DNA of 5,941 bases from CAZHMN01 sp964533705. Lineage in GTDB: Bacteria > Electryoneota > B3-LCP. The position numbers and the translations under genes are program-made. Positions 1 to 5,834 of the stretch are shown here, piece by piece. The stretch's first letter is position 1; the number at the start of each line of letters is the position of its first letter. The notes beneath the pieces are model-generated. The model was not told the origin of the DNA and made no database searches. It saw nothing but the letters and a program-made list of their open reading frames with translations. The DNA lies in NCBI GenBank assembly GCA_964533705.1, contig CAZHMN010000126.1, forward strand, positions 1-5,941, written 5' to 3'.

Positions 1-27
1 AAAAAGGGCGCACCTCCTGCGCCCTTT
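1..27 (-). terminator. Intrinsic terminator of the transglutaminase gene
   Basis: A perfect 9-bp stem (3-11 with 19-27, AAAGGGCGC/GCGCCCTTT) closes a 7-nt loop. Read on the minus strand it is followed by a run of T (the A run at 1-5), which is the form of a Rho-independent terminator. It begins 24 nt after the stop codon of the gene ending at 52, so it should end that transcript. The loop on the minus strand reads AGGAGGT, a Shine-Dalgarno-like string with no start codon placed to use it; this is probably coincidence. Confidence 0.88.
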
Positions 28-51
28 AGTTCAATCCCCAACCCTAAACTC

Positions 52-1704
52 CTATTCCCCAACAATGGGATTCCATTCCCCGATGTGTTCGGTGAAAATC
101 TTGCACTTGCCTCTGGAAGTCCACTTTTCGTCGCAATTATAGGTCCAGGTCAGGTATTCGGAATTGCCGCCACCGATTGTCGTGATCAGACAGCTATTGA
201 ACGCGTGACCGATGGATTCCGCCTGTTCTTCAGGTGTGGCCTTATCTCCGCGTGAGGGATCAACCGGAATCCAGCCGTAGTTGGGCAGGTAAACCTCGGC
301 CCAGCGGTGGAAGACGTCGTCCAGGCTGGCATCATCGCCGCGGATAGCGATGGAACCGGCGTAGCGCGCCGGCAAGCCTGCCGCCCGGCAAAGAGCGATG
401 AAGACGAAGGTATATTCCGAACAGGATCCGTTGCCCCTTTCCAGCACCGCTGGTGCGGTGTTCCAGCCACCCGAGAGCTCGTAATACATATGATCAATCA
501 CGTAGTTGAAGATCTTGCGCATGATCCAGTAGGGATTTTCTTCGCCACCCACCGCTTCAGCCAGCGCTTTTTGTATGGTGGGATGTTGCAGTGAGAACTT
601 CTCATCATCGGCCAGGTATTGAGTGCGGATCTCTTTGGGGATGTCGCCGAGTTTACCGGTTTTTTCGGGGAAAATGAAATAATTGGTGTCCCACATTCTA
701 GCCTGAACCGTCATTGAAACCCGGTTGATCGTGCCTGCTGCAAGATCCTTCACCGCGTAGTGAGCCACCTTCTGTCCCCAGCGGTCGGTCAGGAAATCCG
801 TCGGTTCGGGTGAAAACTTCGGTTCTGACAGGAGGGACTGGTTGGGTAGATCTTGCGGTACGGCGATGTAAATGTCCAGACTCTCGACCGATCCCGGACC
901 GTAGTTGCGTATTTCGTGCGAGAACTCCACCTGCTGATTTTTTTCATCTTTCCTGCTGTACAGGTCTCCATCCCCGACCAAGATGCAGTAGAGGGAATCG
1001 GATTGGAAGTCAACGTTCCAGAGGTTCTTGCCATCCCAGGCCAGACCGTCCGCGTAGGGAGCCGGTGCATCGAACATGAGGACGACTTCACCTTTCTCCG
1101 GACTGACCATGTAGATGCGGTCTTTGATCCGATCCGCCACCCACAAGTACCGGCCGTCGAACGCCAATCCCTGAGGATACCGGGACGGAGAGGGAAAGGA
1201 GAGGATGGTGGTGCCGTCATCCGGGCTGATCTGATGGATTTCTTTGGCTGAGCGGCTGGCTACCCAGAGATAATTTCCGTCCCAGGCTAAGCCAGTCGGC
1301 TTCGAAACGGGTGATTCAAAGGTGCGCGTCACCAGGCCGTCGCTCGGCCGGATGCGGTAAAGGCGCTCTTCTTCGCCGCAGACGCACCAGAGGCTTTCGC
1401 CATCGAAGGCCAGCCCCAGAGGCCGGAACGTCGGTGCAGCCATGCTGCGTTCCACGTTACCATTATCCGGATTGATGCCATAGAGCTGATCCGTTTTCAG
1501 GTCGGCCAGCCATAACAGTTTTCCATCGAAGGCTAATCCTGTCGGACAGGATCCCGGTGTGGAAAATACCTTAACGGTATCCCCGGTACGGGCAAAGGCA
1601 GTTCCAGTCATCGCCATGGTAGAGATTATGATTAACGCCAGCATGGAGGCCGTAAGCCGTGAGGCTCTTACGAGGCTCTCACGAGTTGTGCTTTTGGCAT
1701 TCAT
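52..1704 (-). CDS. Exported five-repeat beta-propeller/transglutaminase-like fusion protein
   Basis: A 550-residue protein. Residues 1-38 form a signal peptide with a long basic N-region, a hydrophobic core (21-33) and likely cleavage after AFA38. Residues about 48-248 carry five tandem repeats in which GLA(F/W)DG recurs at 56, 97, 138, 179 and 220, exactly every 41 residues, followed by LW and then Y/H-x-I/V-x-P-x-x-G. This is typical of Vgb/NHL-type propeller blades. Residues about 255-345 look like a beta-sandwich linker. Residues about 390-490 match the transglutaminase-like core (PF01841 type), with the expected triad Cys428 (GNGSCSEYT), His466 (FHRWAEVYLP) and Asp482 (WIPVDPS) all present. 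Such domains act as peptidases, amidases or crosslinkers; the substrate here is unknown. The start is supported by AAGGAG at 1711-1716, 6 nt upstream of ATG. There is no lipobox and no T9SS tail, so it is probably periplasmic or Sec-secreted. It is monocistronic, with its own terminator. Confidence 0.92.
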   Translation of the reverse strand: MNAKSTTRESLVRASRLTASMLALIIISTMAMTGTAFARTGDTVKVFSTPGSCPTGLAFDGKLLWLADLKTDQLYGINPDNGNVERSMAAPTFRPLGLAFDGESLWCVCGEEERLYRIRPSDGLVTRTFESPVSKPTGLAWDGNYLWVASRSAKEIHQISPDDGTTILSFPSPSRYPQGLAFDGRYLWVADRIKDRIYMVSPEKGEVVLMFDAPAPYADGLAWDGKNLWNVDFQSDSLYCILVGDGDLYSRKDEKNQQVEFSHEIRNYGPGSVESLDIYIAVPQDLPNQSLLSEPKFSPEPTDFLTDRWGQKVAHYAVKDLAAGTINRVSMTVQARMWDTNYFIFPEKTGKLGDIPKEIRTQYLADDEKFSLQHPTIQKALAEAVGGEENPYWIMRKIFNYVIDHMYYELSGGWNTAPAVLERGNGSCSEYTFVFIALCRAAGLPARYAGSIAIRGDDASLDDVFHRWAEVYLPNYGWIPVDPSRGDKATPEEQAESIGHAFNSCLITTIGGGNSEYLTWTYNCDEKWTSRGKCKIFTEHIGEWNPIVGE

Positions 1705-1710
1705 AAGCTT

Positions 1711-1716
1711 CTCCTT
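1711..1716 (-). promoter_or_regulatory. Ribosome binding site of the transglutaminase gene
   Basis: AAGGAG on the minus strand, 6 nt before the ATG at 1704. It confirms the start codon and the long signal-peptide N-region. Confidence 0.8.
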
Positions 1717-1747
1717 TTTGTGAACGCAAGCTCGGATATACTGGTTT

Positions 1748-1908
1748 TCAAAAGTAATTTCCGATTATCATATGCCCCATGAGTTGTCATTCCCGCGCAA
1801 GCGGGAATCCAGGTTTAATAATAACAGCGAAATAGATTCCTGCTTTTCCCGTAGGGACCTCTTCGTGGCGCAGGAATGACATTTTGGTGGACTGGAAATT
1901 ACTTTCGA
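1748..1908. repeat. Nested palindromic (MITE-like) element, outer inverted repeat
   Basis: The arms 1748-1762 and 1894-1908 are inverted copies matching at 14 of 15 positions, with the core AAAGTAATTTCC/GGAAATTACTTT perfect over 12 bp. They enclose 131 bp that contain the separate palindromic repeat at 1786-1880. No open reading frame of note and no clean target-site duplication are visible. The arrangement suggests a small non-autonomous element, or one repeat inserted into another. It lies between the candidate promoter at 1950-1978 and the transglutaminase start, so it may be transcribed as leader RNA. Confidence 0.55.
1786..1880. repeat. Interspersed palindromic repeat with GTCATTCC ends (dRS3/REP-like)
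   Basis: The ends are 13-bp inverted repeats with one mismatch: GTCATTCCCGCGC at 1786-1798 and GCGCAGGAATGAC at 1868-1880. The left half forms an 8-bp perfect hairpin (1789-1796 with 1801-1808) around a GCAA loop and fits the pattern ATTCCC-N8-GGGAAT known from Neisseria dRS3 repeats. The right half forms another 8-bp stem (1836-1843 with 1870-1877) with a small inner hairpin (1847-1850 with 1854-1857). Similar GTCATTCC palindromes are scattered through many bacterial genomes. Copy number in this genome cannot be seen from one window. Confidence 0.75.
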
Positions 1909-1930
1909 GCATTAGTGTAACGGTTTGATA

Positions 1931-1978
1931 TTGATCTTAATAGGTACATAAAATAGCCTTTATGACCCATAAGATCAA
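1931..1978. repeat. 9-bp dyad forming a long imperfect hairpin
   Basis: TTGATCTTA (1931-1939) and TAAGATCAA (1970-1978) are perfect inverted copies. Inside them GGT (1943-1945) pairs with ACC (1965-1967), and CATAAA (1947-1952) pairs with TTTATG (1959-1964). Together they make a stem of about 18 pairs with small bulges and a 6-nt loop. The dyad coincides with a candidate minus-strand promoter, so it could be an operator. It could also be an RNA hairpin or a remnant of a mobile element. Confidence 0.5.
1950..1978 (-). promoter_or_regulatory. Candidate sigma70-type promoter for the transglutaminase gene
   Basis: On the minus strand TTGATC (1973-1978, 4 of 6 matches to TTGACA) and TATTTT (1950-1955, 4 of 6 matches to TATAAT) are separated by exactly 17 nt. 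Start of transcription would be near 1943, giving a leader of about 240 nt that includes the palindromic repeat. A weaker alternative nearer the gene is ATGACA (1785-1790) with GATAAT (1764-1769), spaced 15 nt, where the end of the repeat would supply the -35 box. Confidence 0.4.
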
Positions 1979-2051
1979 CGAATTTATAATCCATCCTTCA
2001 TCGCTCTGTGCTCATTAAAATCCCCAAGTGAGCAATAGTTTTGCAATCAAA

Positions 2052-2073
2052 AAGGCGACCGTAAGGCCGCCTT
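2052..2073 (-). terminator. Intrinsic terminator of the lipoprotein-barrel operon
   Basis: A 9-bp stem with one G-T wobble (2052-2060 with 2065-2073) and a 4-nt loop. On the minus strand it is followed by a T run (A run 2049-2053). It lies about 40 nt after the barrel stop codon at 2115. It separates the operon from the downstream transglutaminase gene. Confidence 0.85.
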
Positions 2074-2114
2074 CGGTGTCCTGTGCGAATTCTATACTAA
2101 CTTTTTCATTGAAT

Positions 2115-3419
2115 TTATAGGGTAATCCTCTGGGACAGAGCGAAATTGATGCCCTTCGATCCGTAAAACAGCCCCCGCTGGTAAGCAAAACCGAAATCCA
2201 ACTGATAGGCCTTTAAATCCAATCCAAATCCGAAAGCCAGAGTGGTGCCCTGGATGCCGCCCAGCGCAAAACCGAACCGGATGGGTAGAGAGCTTAAGAA
2301 ACGCGCTTCGGCTCCTGCGGCCAGGCGAGGCGTCGTCGTGCCCCCGGCGGTGTTGTTCAAACCCTGCTGGTAATCAGCCTCAACTGTGATCTTAGGATTC
2401 AAGCGATAAGTGCCGGATAGAGTGAAGGATTTAGGGAGGGCGTAACTGAGATCCTCACCAGAGGCAAAAGAGGTGTCATTATCCACGGCCACGCTATCCA
2501 GATAGTCCCCGAAATTGTCGAATTCATCCTGATTCAATCCCTTTTCGTTGAAAGCGAAACTCCCCAGATACTCTTCAGCACCGTCGAAATGGATACTGCC
2601 GAAAAAGTTGTGAATGGAAAGCCCGACAGTCAGTTTTTCGTTAATCTTTGCCGCCGATCCCAGATCCAGTCCTACGCCCCTGCCGGTTTTCCCTTTATCG
2701 TCGAATGGAGCGACCAGAAAGGCCTTGTAGTTTCCGTTGACCGCAATCGTGTCCGGGTTGGAGATGATGACTCCCCCGGCCTCGTCCAGCGTGGCGTAGG
2801 CGTGTCCGATGAAATACTTAAAACTGGCTCCCACCGTGAGATATTCCAGCCAGTCCCAATCGGGATGCAGCATTCTACTGCCCGACAGAACAATCTCCGT
2901 CCCGAAAATCGCTTCACCTTCAATGTCGGTTAAATTTACCGGTTCAGTGCCCAAACCCTGAAGGGGTACCTCCAGCAGATCTTGAGGCAACTGACCGTCG
3001 GCGTAGCAAAAGGTATTAAGAGCCAGCGCGTATTGCTCATAGGAAAAAGCCAGTGATGTGATCTGTAACCGGTTGTATACCTTTAGACCGCCTGAAGGGA
3101 TTTCTCCGATAATCGTGTTTTTAGCTGCCTCATCCCAACTTTCATGTTCGTCAAAATAATTTTCACTGAAATAATCATTGTAAAGACTGAGGCTGAAGCT
3201 GTTGTTCCCCAGGTTCATCGCGACCCCTAAAAGGTCAACGCTCATCCTGGGACCATCCGGAAGCGCCAGGTTGGCCGGGTTCCAGAGCGACACTTCAGCG
3301 CCTCTGGACATCCCCTGGTAAGCACCGGCCATTCCCATGCTCCGAGCGCTAAATCCCGTCTGTCCCCAGGCGACGCCCATCGGAAGCAAAAACAGGGTTA
3401 AAATTACTGTCTTTTTCAT
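2115..3419 (-). CDS. Predicted outer-membrane beta-barrel protein (DUF5723/PorV/FadL-like)
   Basis: A 434-residue protein starting MKKTVIL. A signal peptide occupies residues 1-19, with likely cleavage after AWG19. The mature N-terminus has the ARSMGMAGAYQG ... SLWNPANLA block (25-52), characteristic of PorV, FadL/OmpP1, TraF-like and DUF5723 outer-membrane proteins. The rest is rich in alternating polar and hydrophobic strands with Gly and aromatic residues. The C-terminal strands (about 380-434) end FALSQRITL, a hydrophobic but not aromatic final residue. An in-frame ATG lies 10 codons upstream at 3449, but the start at 3419 is better: GGAGGA at 3427-3432 is 7 nt upstream, and the signal peptide then begins at the first residue. 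It is the second gene of the operon, one base after the lipoprotein stop. The transported or bound substrate is unknown, and the choice among the barrel families is uncertain. Confidence 0.88.
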   Translation of the reverse strand: MKKTVILTLFLLPMGVAWGQTGFSARSMGMAGAYQGMSRGAEVSLWNPANLALPDGPRMSVDLLGVAMNLGNNSFSLSLYNDYFSENYFDEHESWDEAAKNTIIGEIPSGGLKVYNRLQITSLAFSYEQYALALNTFCYADGQLPQDLLEVPLQGLGTEPVNLTDIEGEAIFGTEIVLSGSRMLHPDWDWLEYLTVGASFKYFIGHAYATLDEAGGVIISNPDTIAVNGNYKAFLVAPFDDKGKTGRGVGLDLGSAAKINEKLTVGLSIHNFFGSIHFDGAEEYLGSFAFNEKGLNQDEFDNFGDYLDSVAVDNDTSFASGEDLSYALPKSFTLSGTYRLNPKITVEADYQQGLNNTAGGTTTPRLAAGAEARFLSSLPIRFGFALGGIQGTTLAFGFGLDLKAYQLDFGFAYQRGLFYGSKGINFALSQRITL

Positions 3420-3420
3420 T

Positions 3421-5472
3421 TCACTGTCCTCCCCCGTTTTCGTCCTCATCCTCGAAATCTATGTCCACGAGTAGATGTGCGCTGGCTCCTACCGTAAGGT
3501 GATCGTCAGGTTGAAAATGTACCACCTGGCCGTTTGTCGAATTAATCCGAATAAATGTCTTAACGAATAAAGGTTGTTCTTCACTCGCCCCAGCAAACAT
3601 CTCTAACTGGCTATAATCCAGAGTGTTCTCTTCATTCGAAATGCCCGCCTCAATCACATAACCGTTTTGATTAACAACTGGATCAGGCAGTGGCATCTGG
3701 AAAAAGGTATCAACGAGGGCTCCGTTCGGATTGTAATCTACAAGCTGCAGGGAATCGTAACTGGCCAGAATGAGCGCTTCGCCGTCCAAGGGGACGTGAT
3801 TTTCGAGATTCATGGTGAGATCAACTTGGTTCAGCTTATTGTCAAAACCGTCCTCAATCACTGCTATCTCCGGCTCAAGTGTGCTTCCACCGATGGCCAG
3901 AGAAAATGGCGAAAAAATCCGGTATTTGCCCTCAACCCACTGCCAGTCTTCGACGTCCACCTGGCCGTGAACCCGCGCCTGACCAGTTAGAATAATGTAT
4001 TCGGGCAATATATTGACAATGGCCTCAAGACCTGTAAAAACCGTGTCCAAGACCATTGGATTTTCGAGATCTCCTGCAGGTATCTCCAGATTATCAATGG
4101 AAAAACTGGCGGCTGGAACGGGACTGCCTTTGTAGGCGTCCAGGGCCAAGTTTATTTCCAGAGGCGCGCCGATCACGCTCGAGAGCTGAATGGATACGCT
4201 GGCCGCCTCAACCTCGAGTGAATCCAATCCCTCGGGTATGTCCTCGAAATATTGAACTTGTTCGCCGAAATCGAGGGTTCGATCATCCACATAGCCCTCG
4301 AATTTACTGAAGTAAAGGGGGGAAACCGAAAAGTTCGTAACGATTGTATCTTCTTTGCTGAAATAAACGTAATCGTCCGGATTCGGGTAGGGCGGGTATC
4401 GTGTATCTAAGATGTCACTCCAGACCTGTGCCTGTATTTTATTGTCCTGTTCAGGGCGAGAATATTGATAACCCACCAACGAAAAATTGCTTTCGGTATG
4501 AGTTTCGTTGGGAGCTATTGTTATGGTTTCGGTATAGGGCACGCCATCCAGAGTGAAGTCCAGTAACTTGAAGGTTGTAACGTTATAGAAATTGGTATGA
4601 TTGGTAATGGAATAGGATACCGTTCCCTGTTTTATAATGGCAGTTTTCACCGAGTCGTCCTCTTCGACGGCGTAGGTCGTATCTTCACTGAAACTCTGAG
4701 CCGGGAAACGCGCCAGTGCACTGTCAACTTCCAGCGTGGAAAGCTCAATGTCCACCTGAATGTTGCTGTTTTCATCAATATACACGGGTGTTTCCGATCC
4801 GGGAGTATCTCCACTCAGGTGAACTTCCATCCAGTTGTCAATTTTCGGCCCGGCGGGCAGTGGGAAAGCCTGCGTAGCCTGACCTCCAACCGACAAGGGC
4901 GTATTAATATTCCATTCGAGCAGCTTGTAGTAGGGGTCTCTATTGTAAACCTCGATCATTAGTGTATTCAATGGAACCGCAAGGTTATTTGTTACCGTCA
5001 GTTGCGCGCTGCCCGAATGCAGGTAAGCCCAATCGTATTCGTCGAATTCCTCCAATTCCTGCTGAATGGGTCCGAAACTAAAGGGAAACACCGGTACGGT
5101 CTGCCCGTATAGCGGCTCCAGTTCGGGAATCGGAAAATAGGTGGATCTTGTCCCCGGCGCATTAACGTTGAGCACGCCCACCTTAGCGACCACAACTTTA
5201 GATATGCCTGAAACCTGAATTTCATTACCGATGATGGTTTTCTCCAGCGAGTCGGCAAAATTCAAATAGAGAGTTTCACCGTTGAGCGATACCCAGACGG
5301 CAGCCGTGTCGGCTTCAATCGTGTCGGCGATGATTTCATTTAGAGCGTACATTCTATCCGCGATCGGGATGGTCACTTCGACTTCCCACCGGGGAGTGCC
5401 GGGCTGTTCGATAGTGCATCCCGCGGCGAGAAGAAACACGGCGGCGGAGAGGATACAGGCCGAACGTTTCAT
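3421..5472 (-). CDS. Large outer-membrane-type lipoprotein of unknown function
   Basis: A 683-residue protein with a short lipoprotein signal peptide ending in the lipobox LAAGC. Cys19 is the predicted lipidated residue, and the mature chain has no other cysteine. Residue +2 is Thr, not Asp, so inner-membrane retention is not suggested. The mature part is almost entirely beta-strand-like and acidic. It opens with PRWEVEVTIPIADRMY (about 28-42) and ends in an acidic tail (DEDEN) before GGGQ. Four weakly alike strand pairs, near 157-175, 285-302, 426-443 and 550-567, suggest tandem beta-sandwich modules of roughly 125-140 residues, but this is a by-eye reading. The start is supported by AGGGGA at 5479-5484, 6 nt upstream of ATG. 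I do not recognise a named family. Co-expression with the barrel gene suggests the two work together at the outer membrane. Confidence 0.88.
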   Translation of the reverse strand: MKRSACILSAAVFLLAAGCTIEQPGTPRWEVEVTIPIADRMYALNEIIADTIEADTAAVWVSLNGETLYLNFADSLEKTIIGNEIQVSGISKVVVAKVGVLNVNAPGTRSTYFPIPELEPLYGQTVPVFPFSFGPIQQELEEFDEYDWAYLHSGSAQLTVTNNLAVPLNTLMIEVYNRDPYYKLLEWNINTPLSVGGQATQAFPLPAGPKIDNWMEVHLSGDTPGSETPVYIDENSNIQVDIELSTLEVDSALARFPAQSFSEDTTYAVEEDDSVKTAIIKQGTVSYSITNHTNFYNVTTFKLLDFTLDGVPYTETITIAPNETHTESNFSLVGYQYSRPEQDNKIQAQVWSDILDTRYPPYPNPDDYVYFSKEDTIVTNFSVSPLYFSKFEGYVDDRTLDFGEQVQYFEDIPEGLDSLEVEAASVSIQLSSVIGAPLEINLALDAYKGSPVPAASFSIDNLEIPAGDLENPMVLDTVFTGLEAIVNILPEYIILTGQARVHGQVDVEDWQWVEGKYRIFSPFSLAIGGSTLEPEIAVIEDGFDNKLNQVDLTMNLENHVPLDGEALILASYDSLQLVDYNPNGALVDTFFQMPLPDPVVNQNGYVIEAGISNEENTLDYSQLEMFAGASEEQPLFVKTFIRINSTNGQVVHFQPDDHLTVGASAHLLVDIDFEDEDENGGGQ
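3427..3435 (-). promoter_or_regulatory. Ribosome binding site of the barrel gene, inside the lipoprotein gene
   Basis: GGGGGAGGA on the minus strand lies in the last codons (Gly-Gly-Gly) of the lipoprotein gene and 7 nt before the ATG at 3419. The junction reads TGA-A-ATG. This decides the barrel start and suggests translational coupling. Confidence 0.8.
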
Positions 5473-5735
5473 GGGTTGTCCCCTGCTGATGTTCTCGATT
5501 CGATTAATTTGAAGGCAAATAGGTATAGCGACGGCTATAAATATTAAATATCAGAGCCGCGATGCGTTGAAACGGCAAAGTGAGAGCCTGGAAAAGTAGA
5601 TTTTAATCCGTTTTCAAAGATAAAGGCTTTTTCCCCAAAGTACCATTAAAATCATATAAAAAATCACCCCAGCGTAAAACAATGCTGAAATACAATTTTT
5701 TCAGTCCTAATAATCTTGATTTTACTATTCTTCAG
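5473..5735 (-). other. Long AT-rich leader upstream of the lipoprotein gene
   Basis: About 255 nt lie between the predicted transcription start (near 5729) and the lipoprotein ATG, with no convincing gene. Visible structures are short hairpins: TATAGC/GCTATA at 5524-5529 and 5534-5539 around a GACG loop, and CTGAAA/TTTCAG at 5685-5690 and 5699-5704. No known riboswitch was recognised. The hairpins are short enough to occur by chance in AT-rich sequence. Confidence 0.4.
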
Positions 5736-5739
5736 AATA
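5726..5739. promoter_or_regulatory. Operator-like dyad over the operon promoter
   Basis: TATTCT and AGAATA are perfect 6-bp inverted copies separated by 2 nt. The dyad covers most of the -10 box and the expected transcription start of the promoter at 5736-5764, a common place for a repressor site. No regulator gene is in the window. Confidence 0.35.
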
Positions 5740-5764
5740 TAGCCACCCATTCGTTTAAGGTCAA
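5736..5764 (-). promoter_or_regulatory. Sigma70-type promoter of the lipoprotein-barrel operon
   Basis: On the minus strand TTGACC (5759-5764, 5 of 6 consensus) is followed after exactly 17 nt by TATATT (5736-5741, 5 of 6 consensus). It sits directly downstream of the terminator of the preceding gene and is the best promoter match seen in the window. It does not use the TTTG/TAnnTTTG pattern of Bacteroidetes promoters. Confidence 0.6.
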
Positions 5765-5780
5765 GGCCTAAGAAAAGAAA

Positions 5781-5803
5781 ATGCGAAGCGTTCTGCTTCG
5801 CAT
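5781..5803 (-). terminator. Intrinsic terminator of the T9SS cargo gene
   Basis: A perfect 9-bp stem ATGCGAAGC/GCTTCGCAT (5781-5789 with 5795-5803) with a 5-nt loop. On the minus strand it is followed by a T-rich tract (A-rich 5771-5780). It begins about 31 nt after the stop codon at 5835. Confidence 0.88.
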
Positions 5804-5834
5804 CTCCTGGTTGAAACGACCTTGTACGATCTTT

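Noticed and set aside
12..18. AGGAGGT in the terminator loop on the minus strand
   Set aside because: It looks like a perfect Shine-Dalgarno site, but no start codon follows at a usable distance before the window edge. It is best read as a chance loop sequence.
810..1251. Open frames of 89 and 132 codons on the plus strand inside the transglutaminase gene
   Set aside because: They are antisense to a gene with clear domains, and their translations show no recognisable motif. They are by-products of codon bias in the real frame.
1786..1880. Reading the palindromic repeat as a CRISPR unit
   Set aside because: There is only one element, with diverged inverted ends. There are no evenly spaced direct repeats and no cas genes nearby.
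2010..2033. Hairpin GCTCA/TGAGC between the operon terminator and the 1931-1978 dyad
   Set aside because: The stem is about 5-7 bp with a 10-nt loop and no T tract. It is too weak to call a terminator or regulatory element.
2589..2933. 114-codon plus-strand frame inside the barrel gene
   Set aside because: It is antisense to a well-supported gene, has low-complexity composition and matches no family I recognise.
5614..5655. A 13-codon minus-strand frame (MILMVLWGKSLYL) in the lipoprotein leader, with a GGGGTG upstream
   Set aside because: A frame this short arises easily by chance. There is no run of regulatory codons and no terminator/antiterminator pair to support an attenuation peptide.
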